A stretch of 41,548 nt of DNA from Bryobacterales bacterium. Its GTDB lineage: Bacteria; Acidobacteriota; Terriglobia; Bryobacterales; Bryobacteraceae. The stretch covers positions 1-41,548 of the forward strand of contig JAIXKK010000143.1 of assembly GCA_026954325.1 (NCBI GenBank). The letters are read 5' to 3'. The position numbers were made by a program, and so were the translations under genes. Position 1 is the stretch's first letter. Every line of letters begins with the position of its first letter. The notes under the pieces were generated by a model. The model did not search any database. It had not been told where the DNA came from and saw only the letters and a program-made list of their open reading frames with translations. Positions 1 to 9,233 of the stretch are shown piece by piece.

Positions 1-502
1 GCTTCCCGCCGGCGCCAATGTAAGTGGCCTGTCCCCGCAGCGCGAGAAAGCCCCCTCCGCGCTCCTCATAGAACTGGCCTGTGTACGGCTGTTCCCCATC
101 CATGTCGGCCTGGTAGCCCTTCATTACCCACTGGATGTCCGGCAATTCGACGCTGCGGATCTGAATCCCGCTGTTGAACCCGGTCAGCCGGTAGTTGAGC
201 TTCAACTCAAAATCCGCCGGCTTGCCTCCCCGCCAGATCAGGAAGGTGTTCTGTTTGGGCTGCTTCTGGGTGGTTGTTTGACCTACCAGGCACCCGTTCT
301 CGACGCGCCAGAAACTCGGGTCCCCATCCCAGCCGTGCATCGACTTTCCGTCAAACATTGCCCGAAACCCCGTTTCTTCGAGGGGCGTGATGACAGCCGG
401 GGCGCCGCCGGCCTTCTTCCGGGCAGACTGCTGCGCCGGCAGGCAGAACACCGCGCCGGCCGCGATTACTCCAAGTCCGATGATTGTCTTTGAAAATTGC
501 AT
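1..502 (-). CDS. DUF1080 (3-keto-disaccharide hydrolase-like) exported protein, 3' part outside window
   Basis: The reading frame starts at the ATG at 502-500 after a GGAGAG ribosome binding site and runs off the left edge, so about 167 residues are visible. The first 25 residues form a signal peptide (MQFSKTIIGLGVIAAGAV...). A DUF1080-type start follows, with FDGKSMHGWDGDPSFWRVEN and then SGIQIRS and QADMDGEQPYTGQFYEERG, which are typical of this concanavalin-like beta-jelly-roll family. Relatives are periplasmic or secreted sugar-active proteins; some cleave 3-keto-glucosides. The activity here is inferred from family only. The gene lies 40 bp downstream of the last kinase gene on the same strand and could be reached by readthrough, but its content does not suggest a role in that operon. 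Confidence 0.88.
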   Translation of the reverse strand, partial: MQFSKTIIGLGVIAAGAVFCLPAQQSARKKAGGAPAVITPLEETGFRAMFDGKSMHGWDGDPSFWRVENGCLVGQTTTQKQPKQNTFLIWRGGKPADFELKLNYRLTGFNSGIQIRSVELPDIQWVMKGYQADMDGEQPYTGQFYEERGGGFLALRGQATYIGAGGK

Positions 503-542
503 ATTCTCTCCGGATGGCAAGAGCATACACCAACCGGCGGGT

Positions 543-2333
543 CTATCGCTCTCCCGCCAGTTGCAGAATCAGGCCGCGTTCTTTCGCCTTGTCCTTCGAT
601 AGACCGCCGAAGTTATAATTCTCCCCGTTGCCGAGCCTCACGTGGAAGGCTGCCGCCGCGCCGCCACGCAGGAACCGCGGGATCGGATTGCGGTTTTCGT
701 GGAACTCCTTCACGTCTTCAGTTCGCGCCGTGAAGGTGTGTGTCCCCGCACGGTCCAGGTAGGAAATGGAATTCTTGCCAAGCCGCAGCAGTCCGCTTCC
801 CGCTCCATCCTTGCCGTCCAGTTGAACATGAAACGTCGCGAATCCGCCGCGCTCGAGCGATTTGCGGTAGTTGGCGGCGGCTTCGTCGAAGTTGTTGTTG
901 TTGTACAGTTGCACCTGCGCCAGCAGATCGTACGCCTCCCAGCGGTCCGGCTCGACTTCAATCGCCGCGCTGGCCAGTTCCATCGCCTCGGAGGCCTTCC
1001 CCGCCAACCCCGCCTTCGAAACCAACTCTTCATAACCCGGTCCCGCGGGCTTCGCCGGCCCGGGGTCCTCCGGTTGTGGCGCTGGTGGCGTATCTTCTTT
1101 TGCCGCCGTGGGCGATGGCTCCACGGAGGCCACCTGCCGCCGCGGTGGTTGCACCCGCGCCGGCGGGACCGGCCGCAAAGTATACAGCACAAGCAGCACC
1201 AAGGCGCCGCTTGCCGCGCTCCACACCCAGCCGGGAATTCTCTTCTTCTCGACGGGAGGCAATGTGGTCCGAGGCGGTTGGAATTCGCCCTGTCGTACGG
1301 CGGATTGCGTGGTCACTTCGGAGATCAACGGCGCTACCGGTTCCAGCGTCAAAGACGACGCCGCATGAATCGGTGGAACCAGAGCGTTACGAAACTGCTC
1401 CATGGTCTCAAACCGCGCCGCCGGTTCGAACGCCATTGCTTTGAGCAGCGCCGCTTCCTGTTGCTCACTCATCTCGACACCCAGAGAACGTGGCGCCTTC
1501 AGTTCCTCCCCCGTCATACGGTCCAGCACTCCAGGAGGCATCACCCCGGTCATCGCCCGGTACAGCGTGGCCGCCAGCGCGTACACATCCGTCCAGGGTC
1601 CTTGCGGTCCCTTGCTGCGATATTGTTCGGTGGGAGCGTATCCTTCTTTCAGGATCACCGAGAGGTTCTGGCTCCTTTCCCCCAGCGCCATCCGGGCTGC
1701 CCCGAAATCGAGCAATTTCACCTGCCGGTTCGGACCGAGGTGAATGTTATCCGGACTGACATCACGGTGGAGGATGCCCGCCGCGTGCACTTCGGAGAGG
1801 GCGTCCATCAAGGGAACGGCAATGCCGAGCGCCTCTTCGACGCGGATCTTGCCTCCTATCCGGTCCAGGTGCGCTTCGAGTGTCCGCCCTTCCAGGTATT
1901 CCATCACAATGTAGGCCGTACCGTTCTCGCGAAAAAAATTCAACACCGAGAGGATGTTCGGATGGTGCGCGAACCGCGCCACCATGCGGGCTTCCTCGAT
2001 GTAGCGTTCCAGCCCATAGTCGAAATCTTTTCGAAGGCGCGTGCTGAAAGCCGTGACCTCGCGGCTTGAACCGGAGCGCATCGCCACATCATTGGGAAAA
2101 TACTCCTTCACCGCCAGTTTGCGCTGCAGGTGCTTGTCCCAGCCGATGTAGGTGATGCCGAATCCACCGTGTCCGAGCACGCGCCCGATCAGGTATTGCC
2201 CGTGCAACTCGGTTCTCGGAAGAAGGTGCATGGGGGTGGCCGCCGGGGTCCCTTCCTTGTACCGGCACCGCGGGCACTCTTCCCGCTGGCCGCGGTTGGC
2301 CATGCACCCCATGCAAAGTTCGAGCAAATCCAT
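543..2333 (-). CDS. zinc-ribbon Ser/Thr protein kinase with TM, TPR-like region and C-terminal domain (second of tandem pair)
   Basis: Hanks-type kinase of 596 aa. I start it at the ATG at 2333, which aligns exactly with its upstream paralogue; the longer upstream extension overlaps that gene. An N-terminal Cys4 ribbon (C7, C10, C20, C23) precedes the kinase domain. The glycine loop is GHGGFG (54-59), the ATP lysine is in AVKEY (K76), the catalytic loop is HRDVSPDN (189-196) and the DFG is 209-211, so it should be active. The activation segment reads EGYAPTEQY, as in other bacterial kinases of this group. A TM helix lies at about 369-386, then a Pro-rich linker, a TPR-like segment (433-495) and a ~100-residue C-terminal domain shared with the neighbouring kinase. 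The kinase domain is expected in the cytoplasm and the tail outside it. It is the last gene of the operon, 14 bp after its paralogue. Confidence 0.95.
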   Translation of the reverse strand: MDLLELCMGCMANRGQREECPRCRYKEGTPAATPMHLLPRTELHGQYLIGRVLGHGGFGITYIGWDKHLQRKLAVKEYFPNDVAMRSGSSREVTAFSTRLRKDFDYGLERYIEEARMVARFAHHPNILSVLNFFRENGTAYIVMEYLEGRTLEAHLDRIGGKIRVEEALGIAVPLMDALSEVHAAGILHRDVSPDNIHLGPNRQVKLLDFGAARMALGERSQNLSVILKEGYAPTEQYRSKGPQGPWTDVYALAATLYRAMTGVMPPGVLDRMTGEELKAPRSLGVEMSEQQEAALLKAMAFEPAARFETMEQFRNALVPPIHAASSLTLEPVAPLISEVTTQSAVRQGEFQPPRTTLPPVEKKRIPGWVWSAASGALVLLVLYTLRPVPPARVQPPRRQVASVEPSPTAAKEDTPPAPQPEDPGPAKPAGPGYEELVSKAGLAGKASEAMELASAAIEVEPDRWEAYDLLAQVQLYNNNNFDEAAANYRKSLERGGFATFHVQLDGKDGAGSGLLRLGKNSISYLDRAGTHTFTARTEDVKEFHENRNPIPRFLRGGAAAAFHVRLGNGENYNFGGLSKDKAKERGLILQLAGER

Positions 2334-2347
2334 TCCGAACTTAGATT

Positions 2348-4462
2348 CTACCGCGTGCCGGCCAACTGTAAGATCATGTCGCGAACGGGTTTCGCATTGG
2401 TGGCGGAAATGAAGTTGAAATTGCGGCCGTCGGTGGACTTGACGTGGAAGTCGCCCGATACGGGACGGAACGGGATGCGGTTGCCTTGAATTTCTCTGAT
2501 TTCGGACTTCGGGATTCGGAAGTTGTGCGCGTGGTCCTGCGCCGCGAACTCCACGTGATCCCTGGCGATTCCCAGGTCGCCCGAGCAGCGCTGCTGAAAC
2601 GTCATGTTCAGATGATCGTGGTAGACGCGAAACCAGACCGTGCCGCCGCGGCGCAGCGACTCCCGGTAGTTCGCCATCGCCGTACTGAGATCGCCTGATC
2701 CGTAGAGAGCCACCCACCCGATATTTGCATACGCTTCGGGACGGTTCGGATTGACGCGGACGGCGGCCTGGCTGGCTTGGATCGAAGCCTGGTAGTTGCG
2801 GGCGCGGCTGAAGCCGTATGCCTGCCGCATCAGGTCGTCATAGGTTGGCGTCGGAGGAGCGAACTGCTGCTGTTGCGGGCGCGGAGCTTGCTGCTGGAGT
2901 TGTTGCTGAAGTTGTTGCTGCATCTGCTGTTGTCTCAGCCGCAAATTGTTGTTCAACTGCTCATACGGATTCCCGTTCTGCCGCGGCTGAGTTTGCCCCT
3001 GCGCCGGCTGCGCGGGAGCTTTTTGCTGCTGGGCGCGCAGGCGTTGCTGCTCGATCTGGCTCTCCCTTTCCGCCAACTCCCGCTGCTTCTGATCGAGCGC
3101 CTCCTGCTGCTGCTTCAACAGAGCTTCTTCTTTTTCCCGTTCCAGGCGGCGCCGCTCGGTCTCCTGGCGCAGCGCCTCCTGCTGCTTCATCTCTTCCTCG
3201 AACCGCGCTTTGGCCATCTCACGCTGCTTTTGCGCTTCGATCTGCTTGCGGTTGTCGTCCCATTGCCTGTACCCGGCGACGCCGGTGAAGGCGATCAGCA
3301 TTCCCGCCGCGGCGGCCCACAACCACTTGGGCGCCGGCGCCTTTTGCGGCGTGCGCGTGCGCGGCGTCTCGCGCGAGGAACCTTCGCGTTTCTCCGCGAC
3401 GGCGCTCTGTTCGCCGGCTAAGACGATGCGCTCGGAGGAAGGCTCCATCCGCCGCGCGGGCCGCGCTTCGACGGCCGGTTCGTCCACCGGCATCAGCGTC
3501 ACTCCCGTCAGCGTGTCATGGAACTCCCGCATCGAGTGGAACCGCGCATCCGGCTGCACGGCCAGTGCTTTCAAAATAGCCCGCTCCTGTTGGGGCGCGA
3601 TCTCCACGCCCATCTCGCCCGGCGGGCGCAAGTCATCGCCCTGCATGCGGTCGAGCGAAGCCGGCGGAATTTTCCCCGTAAGCGCCCGGTAGATGGTGGC
3701 TCCGCACGCGTACACGTCCGTCCACGGCCCCTGGTTGCCCTTGCTGTGATACTGCTCCACGGGCGCATAGCCTTCCTTCAGGATCACCGAGAGGTTCCGG
3801 CTCTTCTGGCCGAGCGCATAGCGCGCGGCCCCGAAATCGAGCACCTTGATCTGCCACTTCCGCGTAATGTAGATGTTGTCCGGGCTGATGTCGCGGTGCA
3901 GGATGCCCTGCTGGTGCACCGAGCCGAGCGCTTCGAGAACGGGCGCCATGATAGTGAGGATGGTATCCACCGTTGTCTTGCCTCCGTGGCTATCGAGATA
4001 GCGTTCGAAGGTGGTTCCCTCGAGGTATTCCATTACCAGGTAGGCCGTACCGTTGGCGCGGAAGAAGTTCAGGACCGACACTACGGAAGGGTGTGTCTGG
4101 AAGCGGGCCACCGTGCGCGCCTCGTCGAGATAACGCTCGAGCCCATATTCAAAATCCTTGCGCGAATCTCCGGAGAAGGGAATCACTTCGCTATTGGCTC
4201 CGGTGCGCACCGCCACTCCGCTCGGCAGGTACTCCTTGATGGCGATCTTTCTTGCCAGGTTCAGATCCCAACCGAGATAGGTGATTCCGAATCCACCATG
4301 TCCCAGCACTTTCCCGATCAGGTACTGGCCGTGCAGTTCCGTCCGAGGGTGTAGATGGAGCGGCGAATCCGGCTCCGTTCCTTCCCGGTAACCGCAATGC
4401 TCGCACGTATCCCCGGCGCCCCTGGGCTCCATGCACCCCATGCAAAGTTCAGCCACGTCCAT
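2348..4462 (-). CDS. zinc-ribbon Ser/Thr protein kinase with TM, long Q/E-rich coiled coil, TPR-like region and C-terminal domain
   Basis: Hanks-type kinase of 704 aa. The ATG at 4462 has an AGGAG site at good spacing; the ATGs at 4468 and 4486 do not. Order: Cys4 ribbon (C7, C10, C20, C23), kinase domain with GHGGFG (54-59), K76, HRDISPDN (189-196) and DFG (209-211), TM helix (about 380-397), a long charged coiled coil passing into a Gln-rich tract (402-535), a TPR-like pair (541-605) and a C-terminal domain (608-704) rich in His and aromatic residues. The kinase half is closely similar to the downstream kinase, so the pair arose by tandem duplication. The main difference is the inserted coiled coil, which could hold the sensor domain away from the membrane or mediate dimerization (inference). 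It follows the PP2C gene in the same operon. Confidence 0.95.
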   Translation of the reverse strand: MDVAELCMGCMEPRGAGDTCEHCGYREGTEPDSPLHLHPRTELHGQYLIGKVLGHGGFGITYLGWDLNLARKIAIKEYLPSGVAVRTGANSEVIPFSGDSRKDFEYGLERYLDEARTVARFQTHPSVVSVLNFFRANGTAYLVMEYLEGTTFERYLDSHGGKTTVDTILTIMAPVLEALGSVHQQGILHRDISPDNIYITRKWQIKVLDFGAARYALGQKSRNLSVILKEGYAPVEQYHSKGNQGPWTDVYACGATIYRALTGKIPPASLDRMQGDDLRPPGEMGVEIAPQQERAILKALAVQPDARFHSMREFHDTLTGVTLMPVDEPAVEARPARRMEPSSERIVLAGEQSAVAEKREGSSRETPRTRTPQKAPAPKWLWAAAAGMLIAFTGVAGYRQWDDNRKQIEAQKQREMAKARFEEEMKQQEALRQETERRRLEREKEEALLKQQQEALDQKQRELAERESQIEQQRLRAQQQKAPAQPAQGQTQPRQNGNPYEQLNNNLRLRQQQMQQQLQQQLQQQAPRPQQQQFAPPTPTYDDLMRQAYGFSRARNYQASIQASQAAVRVNPNRPEAYANIGWVALYGSGDLSTAMANYRESLRRGGTVWFRVYHDHLNMTFQQRCSGDLGIARDHVEFAAQDHAHNFRIPKSEIREIQGNRIPFRPVSGDFHVKSTDGRNFNFISATNAKPVRDMILQLAGTR

Positions 4463-4530
4463 AACCATCTCCTCTCGGGTATTCATGTCCGGATGTGCCC
4501 GGACTTGCCGAAACCTTTTCGTCGCTGCCG

Positions 4531-5262
4531 CTAGTTCTCCACAAAAATTGCAATTGCCGTGTAGTTGTCCTGATCGGACGGCGCAGTCTGGCGGATGCGC
4601 TGCTCCATGAAACGAAGCCACTCGCGCGGATCCGCCGATTTCGCCAGATCCATTTCCATTGCCGTCTCGGTCACATATTCCCAAAAACCATCCGTGCAGA
4701 GAAGAAACGAATCTCCGGTTCGGATGGCGGCCGGGTCTTCCTCCAGCGTTGCCCGGACTTCTTCCCGCCCGCCTATGCTGCGCAGGAGCCGGTTGCGATC
4801 TTCATGCAAACGAATCTGAGAGGGCTTCAATTGCCGGGCATCCACCATGGCCTGGGGGACGCTGTGATCGCGCGTCTGGCGCGCCAGGCGTCCCCGCGCG
4901 AAGTAGTACAGCCGTGAATCGCCCACATGGGCCCATAGAGCCTTCTCCATGTCGCTTGCCAGAATCACGAGAGTGGTGCGCATGCCGCCGAGCGTGGGGC
5001 TCTCTTCCTGCCGCGCCACCACCGCCTGGCGCGCCAGTTCTATGTAGGTCAGCAAGGCGGAGGGCGAACATTCCGCGTGCGACTGGAATGCCCGCATCAC
5101 CGCGTCCGTGGCCAGGCGCGCCGCTTCCTCGCCACCGCCGTGCCCCCCCAGTCCGTCGGCAAGCACCCAGCAGGCCATCCGGTCCGCAACGGCGCACTGG
5201 CAGGCGTCCTGGTTCTGTTCCCGGCCGCCGGAGTGGGTCAGACTGTGAGTAAGAAATCGCAT
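4531..5262 (-). CDS. PP2C-family Ser/Thr protein phosphatase (soluble)
   Basis: PPM/PP2C phosphatase of 243 aa, close to a bare catalytic domain. The metal-binding acidic motifs are all visible: QNQDA (D19), ADGLGGH (D36), CTDGFWEYV (D191) and DNYTAIA (D232), plus the structural GDSRLYY. No TM helix or extra domain is present. Its ATG overlaps the stop of the upstream protease-FHA gene (TGATG at 5264-5260), which indicates translational coupling. It lies between the protease-FHA gene and the two kinases, and the likely role is to remove phosphate from the kinases or their FHA-bound partners (inference from context). Confidence 0.95.
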   Translation of the reverse strand: MRFLTHSLTHSGGREQNQDACQCAVADRMACWVLADGLGGHGGGEEAARLATDAVMRAFQSHAECSPSALLTYIELARQAVVARQEESPTLGGMRTTLVILASDMEKALWAHVGDSRLYYFARGRLARQTRDHSVPQAMVDARQLKPSQIRLHEDRNRLLRSIGGREEVRATLEEDPAAIRTGDSFLLCTDGFWEYVTETAMEMDLAKSADPREWLRFMEQRIRQTAPSDQDNYTAIAIFVEN

Positions 5263-6647
5263 CAGCCCTCCGCCGAGATTTCGAACAGGTTGTTGCGGTC
5301 CGCGAGATAGAAGCGGTCGCCCGCGCGCAATTCATAGGGCCTTCCGGGCTCCAGTTTGATCCCGCCGGCCAGGTACGTGCCGTTACTCGACCACGTGTCT
5401 TCCACGTACACCTTCCCGGTCGAGGGGTCGAAGCTGATCGAACAGTGGCGTTTTGAGATGGCCGCGTGATCGGCGGGGAATACGAGGTTCGAAGCATCGC
5501 GGTCACGGCCGAGCACCCATGGCTCGGCTTCCAGGGGAATAGCCGTCCCGGCATAGAATCCGGCTATCCCCTTCAGGTACTGCCGCGGCGCCGTGAATGC
5601 GGGGCCTGCCACAAGGGCGGCGCGGTCTTCCGTGCGCCTCGAACTCAATCGCCGGCTCACCGTTTGCCGCACACGCCTGTTCATCGCCAGCCCCACCGCC
5701 ACCAGCGCCAGGGCCACCGAGCCCATCTGCATCGCCACAAGCGTGGAGAGCCGCCCGCTGATGCTGCTGACCTCGCCGCTGACGTGCGTCAACTCCTGCT
5801 TGGTTTCCTTGTCGATCTCCTGGCAGGGGCCGGTTGCCACCTCGTAGCGAATTCCCAGGCGGTCCAGTTCCGGCAGCAGGTTGGCCAACCGCAAACTCCA
5901 GTTGATCCCGTCGGCCATCACCACGCGCTGCTCGATCTCGCGTTCGACCAGGCCGCCCGTCGCCGGATTGCGCATCTGTACGCGCTGCCGGATGGCCGCC
6001 AGGGCCTTGGCGAAGTTCGTCGCGATCACCTGCCCGCAGAAGTTATAGAGCGGACCTCCGGAGTTTCCCGCGTTGGTTGCCGCCGAGTGGCTGATGGTGG
6101 GGACGATGGGGCCGCTGGCAACCAGCACCTGGTCCACGAACTTGCCGATGATGCCGTTGGTGGCCGTGGCTACGAAGTCGCTCTCCTCGGTGGTCGTCGC
6201 CTGCTCGGCGGCTCCAGGAAAGCCGGCGGCCCAGACACTCATTCCGTCCTTGATGTCCGCATCGCGCGCGAAAGTGACGGCGGGCCGGTCGAGCGGATGT
6301 TCAAGTTCGAGGATACCGAGGTCTTTTTTCTCCGTGTTCCATATCACCTTCGCCGGCGTGAACTCTGTTCGCGAGTAATACACCATCAGCTTCTTCTCGA
6401 TCACGGCCAGTCCCGGCTGTTCGCCGCAGCAGACATGGTTGTTCGTCACCACGTACTTGCCGCCGCCGGTAAGATAGCCGGTTCCCTTCGATCTGGAGAT
6501 GCCTGTTTCGCCGCTTGCCGCGCGCACTTGCGCGGTCACCACGATCTTCACCGTACTCCGCTTCATGGCGGCTACGTCGGGCTCCAGACCCCGGGCGGGA
6601 GAAACCAGCGCCAGCGCCGCCATCATTCGCCCCAAGGAGTCTTTCAT
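5262..6647 (-). CDS. trypsin-like serine protease - TM - FHA fusion protein
   Basis: 461 aa. An N-terminal hydrophobic signal segment leads into a trypsin/HtrA-like domain with the full triad: H71 in TNNHVC, D109 in KKDLGIL and S196 in NAGNSGGPL. A short helical region, a TM helix (about 305-323) and a C-terminal FHA domain (about 372-457) follow, with LGRDRDASN, SKRHCS and SSNGTY, the usual phosphothreonine-reading loop residues. The predicted topology is a periplasmic protease joined to a cytoplasmic phosphopeptide reader. It could therefore turn intracellular kinase state into extracytoplasmic proteolysis, or the reverse (inference). It overlaps the gene before it by ATGA (6647-6644) and the gene after it by TGATG. 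Confidence 0.93.
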   Translation of the reverse strand: MKDSLGRMMAALALVSPARGLEPDVAAMKRSTVKIVVTAQVRAASGETGISRSKGTGYLTGGGKYVVTNNHVCCGEQPGLAVIEKKLMVYYSRTEFTPAKVIWNTEKKDLGILELEHPLDRPAVTFARDADIKDGMSVWAAGFPGAAEQATTTEESDFVATATNGIIGKFVDQVLVASGPIVPTISHSAATNAGNSGGPLYNFCGQVIATNFAKALAAIRQRVQMRNPATGGLVEREIEQRVVMADGINWSLRLANLLPELDRLGIRYEVATGPCQEIDKETKQELTHVSGEVSSISGRLSTLVAMQMGSVALALVAVGLAMNRRVRQTVSRRLSSRRTEDRAALVAGPAFTAPRQYLKGIAGFYAGTAIPLEAEPWVLGRDRDASNLVFPADHAAISKRHCSISFDPSTGKVYVEDTWSSNGTYLAGGIKLEPGRPYELRAGDRFYLADRNNLFEISAEG

Positions 6648-7774
6648 CGTCCTTGCTCCTCATGCCGAGGCTTCCCGGCGGGTGGCTCGATCGCATCCTT
6701 CCCTTCCGGCGCCGGGGCTGATTCCCGCCCGGCGGCGGGCGGAGTTACAGGGCTCTGGCCCGGTTGCCGCTGCACCGGCGGGACCGCCGCCGGATCAAGA
6801 GCCGGCCCTTCGCGGGTTGGCTGCGCGGACTGCCGTGCCGCGCCGGAAGGTTGCCTGCTTCCCGGATCATAAGAAAACATGTAGTAGATATAGCCGCCCA
6901 CGATCACCAGCGCGGCCGTCAGCAGCATCAACGCCATCCAGGAACGCGGCCGTCCCCCTGCCGGTCCGGCGCCGGAGGTCCGCGCACCCTCGGCCGCCGC
7001 CAGGGAAGGGCGTTCGGCCTCCGCGCAAATGGCCACTACCGTGATGTTGTCCTGGAATGGTTTTTCCACCGCCAGCGCCCGGTTCACCAGTGCTTCGCCG
7101 AGCAGTTGCGCGTCTCCGTGCATTGCTTCCGCCATCCCGGCGAAACTCAGAGTCTTGAACAAGCCGTCAGTGGCGAGCAGGACCACATCGTTCTCGCACA
7201 AGAGAAACGGACGCAGACTGCGGTCAATCAAGGCCAGGCGCTCCATGCCGAGGAAGCTTGTCAGCGCCTCCCGCTCCGGATGCGCCAGCGCGTCTTCCCG
7301 GCTGATCATCCCCTGGCCCGCCTTCTCGTCCAGGTCCGCGGCGAACACGTGGCTCGCGTTGGCCTGCGTAAACTCCCCGCCGCGGTATAGAAAGATTCCG
7401 GAGTCGCCAACCGAGATCCAGAACATCTGGTTCTCCCGCAAGGCAACCGCCACCAGCGTTGTCCCCATGTCCTCGGCCGCGCCCATCGTCAACGCCTGCT
7501 GGTAGACCGCCGCGTTGGCGGCGTGCAGGCTGCGCAGCAAAGCATCGGGGATGCTCTCGGTCTCCGTCTTCGCTTCGTAGGAGTCGAGAAATGACCTTAG
7601 CGCCGCGCGCGCGGCAACCTCCCCGTGCGCCATCCCGCCCATGCCGTCCGCCACCACGGCGAGCATCCCGCCGTGTTTGCGGAAGGCCTCATTGGACAGG
7701 TTCGAAAACCCGAACGCATCCTGCTGCTGCTGGCGCGAGCCGATATGTTGCGCATTTCCGGGAATCAGCTTCAT
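6644..7774 (-). CDS. PP2C-family protein phosphatase with C-terminal TM anchor
   Basis: 376 aa. The ATG at 7774 overlaps the previous stop (ATGA), which fixes the start; the longer open frame upstream is a shadow of the vWA-FHA gene. PP2C motifs: QQDAFGF (D19), VADGMGGMAHGE (D43), MGTTLVAV, SVGDSGIF, ATDGLFKTL (D203) and DNITVVAI (D242). A linker leads to a single TM helix (about 279-300, ending in GGYIYYMF) and a Pro/Ala-rich tail of about 75 residues that would lie outside the cytoplasm. It differs from the other operon phosphatase by this anchor and tail, so one phosphatase is membrane-bound and the other soluble. Confidence 0.95.
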   Translation of the reverse strand: MKLIPGNAQHIGSRQQQQDAFGFSNLSNEAFRKHGGMLAVVADGMGGMAHGEVAARAALRSFLDSYEAKTETESIPDALLRSLHAANAAVYQQALTMGAAEDMGTTLVAVALRENQMFWISVGDSGIFLYRGGEFTQANASHVFAADLDEKAGQGMISREDALAHPEREALTSFLGMERLALIDRSLRPFLLCENDVVLLATDGLFKTLSFAGMAEAMHGDAQLLGEALVNRALAVEKPFQDNITVVAICAEAERPSLAAAEGARTSGAGPAGGRPRSWMALMLLTAALVIVGGYIYYMFSYDPGSRQPSGAARQSAQPTREGPALDPAAVPPVQRQPGQSPVTPPAAGRESAPAPEGKDAIEPPAGKPRHEEQGR

Positions 7775-9210
7775 GATTTCCCGATCAGCAGACGAAACTC
7801 CGCCCCTCCCGCTCCAATCACGTCCCCGCTCGCGAGCGGATGCACGCCGCGGATGGGCACTCCGTTCACCGACGTGGTTTTCCCGGCCGAGAGATCGCGA
7901 ATCACCACCAGTCCGTCCGACAGCGACAGTTCGAATTGCTCGTCTTCGAGGCTGGTCTCCCGCTCGAGCGCCAGATTGCATCGCGCATCCCGCCCGACCG
8001 CCGCAATTCCGGCAAGCTGGAATTTGTGGATTTCTCCGCGCTCCATCCCGCGCATGGTCACCAGTTCGAGCGCCATGACTTTCACGGGAAGCGGGGCAGG
8101 GGAGGGGCCTGTATCCTCCGGGGCGGGAACTGCGTCAGGTGGTTCCGCCGCCGGAGCGGGCGCCATTGGGGAAGTGTGTTTGTTCCGCCGGAGCAACATC
8201 ACCAGCGCCACGGCTACGATCACGGCCGGACCCGCCAACACAAGCCACGGCATCGGCCTGCGCCACCACGGCGCCGGCGGGGCCGCCGTATGTTCCGCCT
8301 TCATGGAGGCCGGTAACGGCGGGAGGGCAACCTCCTTCGCCGCGGTCAGCACTTTCCCCGAGGTCTTCAACGTGATGGTCCAGGATTCCGCCCTTCCCGT
8401 CCGCGGGCACTCGCCGCAGTCGAAACTGGCCAGCAGTCCCCCGGTCACCGATTCCCGCATCGCTTCGTACGATTGTTCGAGCGAAGACGAGGCCTCGAAG
8501 AAATCCCCGCCGGAGTTCGCCGCCAGGCGCTGCAACTCCGCGAAGCATTTGCTCTTTTCCGCCTCCCCCAGCCGGCTCGATCCGATGGCGTAAACCGGGA
8601 TGCCCGCGATCCGGATCGCGTTCACCAGGTCTTCCAGGTTGAGACCGCTGCCTTCATCCTTTCCGTCGGTCAGCACGACGATCGCCCGGCGGCGCGGAAG
8701 GCCGCTGTCCGCCCGCTGCCCCAATTCGAGCGCGCGGCTCAATGCCAGATGAAGCTTCGTCCGTGACGCAACGGCTTGCAGCAGCGCCAATGCCTTCCGG
8801 ATCCTCTCCTGGTCCGCCGTGAAATCGAGCGCCACGCGCACCTCGTCACCGAAGGTGACCAGGGCCATCCGGTCCGCTTTGCGCAGCCCCGCCGCGAAAT
8901 TCGCTATCGCCTGACGGACTTCCTCGAACTGGGACGGACGGATAGACTTGGAGATGTCGGCCAGAACCAGGTAGGCGACTCCTTCTCCGGACGCCACGAA
9001 CCCCTTCACCTCGGCTGCCTTGATCACCCGCCCCCCGGCCGCCGCGCTGACCTCCGCGTTCCCGATCTTGGCGGGCGTCCCGTCAGCGCCGCGCGGATTG
9101 AGGCAGAACGTGACCGCCGGCCCCTCGCTCCAGGTCTGGCTCAGAGACAGACTCACCGGCTGAGCCGCCGCGGGCGGGAGTATCAACATCCACAGCCAAA
9201 TTCCCGGCAT
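7771..9210 (-). CDS. von Willebrand factor A - TM - FHA protein
   Basis: 479 aa from the ATG at 9210, which has GAGG upstream; a GTG at 9243 is a less likely start. A signal peptide (MPGIWLWMLILPPAAAQ) is followed by a vWA domain (about 75-260) with a MIDAS-type DISKS (85-89) and VVLTDGKDEG (178-187). A Cys pair (FDCGEC) closes this half. A TM helix (about 322-341) and a Pro-rich linker precede a C-terminal FHA domain (378-477) with VGRDARCN. The usual serine/asparagine loop is diverged (TTSVNG), so its phosphopeptide preference may differ. Topology is periplasmic metal-dependent adhesion domain outside, FHA inside. vWA, PP2C and Ser/Thr kinase genes together recall the TerY-P triads described for stress systems, but here the vWA domain is exported. 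Confidence 0.93.
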   Translation of the reverse strand: MPGIWLWMLILPPAAAQPVSLSLSQTWSEGPAVTFCLNPRGADGTPAKIGNAEVSAAAGGRVIKAAEVKGFVASGEGVAYLVLADISKSIRPSQFEEVRQAIANFAAGLRKADRMALVTFGDEVRVALDFTADQERIRKALALLQAVASRTKLHLALSRALELGQRADSGLPRRRAIVVLTDGKDEGSGLNLEDLVNAIRIAGIPVYAIGSSRLGEAEKSKCFAELQRLAANSGGDFFEASSSLEQSYEAMRESVTGGLLASFDCGECPRTGRAESWTITLKTSGKVLTAAKEVALPPLPASMKAEHTAAPPAPWWRRPMPWLVLAGPAVIVAVALVMLLRRNKHTSPMAPAPAAEPPDAVPAPEDTGPSPAPLPVKVMALELVTMRGMERGEIHKFQLAGIAAVGRDARCNLALERETSLEDEQFELSLSDGLVVIRDLSAGKTTSVNGVPIRGVHPLASGDVIGAGGAEFRLLIGKS

Positions 9211-9233
9211 CAGGCAACCTCGATGAGACTGAT

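Noticed and set aside
536..558. Inverted repeat GGCGGG/CCCGCC at the end of the kinase gene as terminator
   Set aside because: It overlaps the stop codon, has an 11-nt loop and no T-tract follows; too weak.
642..2069. Long plus-strand open frame of 475 codons
   Set aside because: It lies fully antisense to a well-supported kinase gene and its product is Arg-rich with no domain; a shadow frame of GC-rich DNA.
2780..3200. CAG/CTG-rich run as a satellite repeat
   Set aside because: It encodes a Q/E-rich coiled coil in frame, so it is protein sequence rather than a repeat element.
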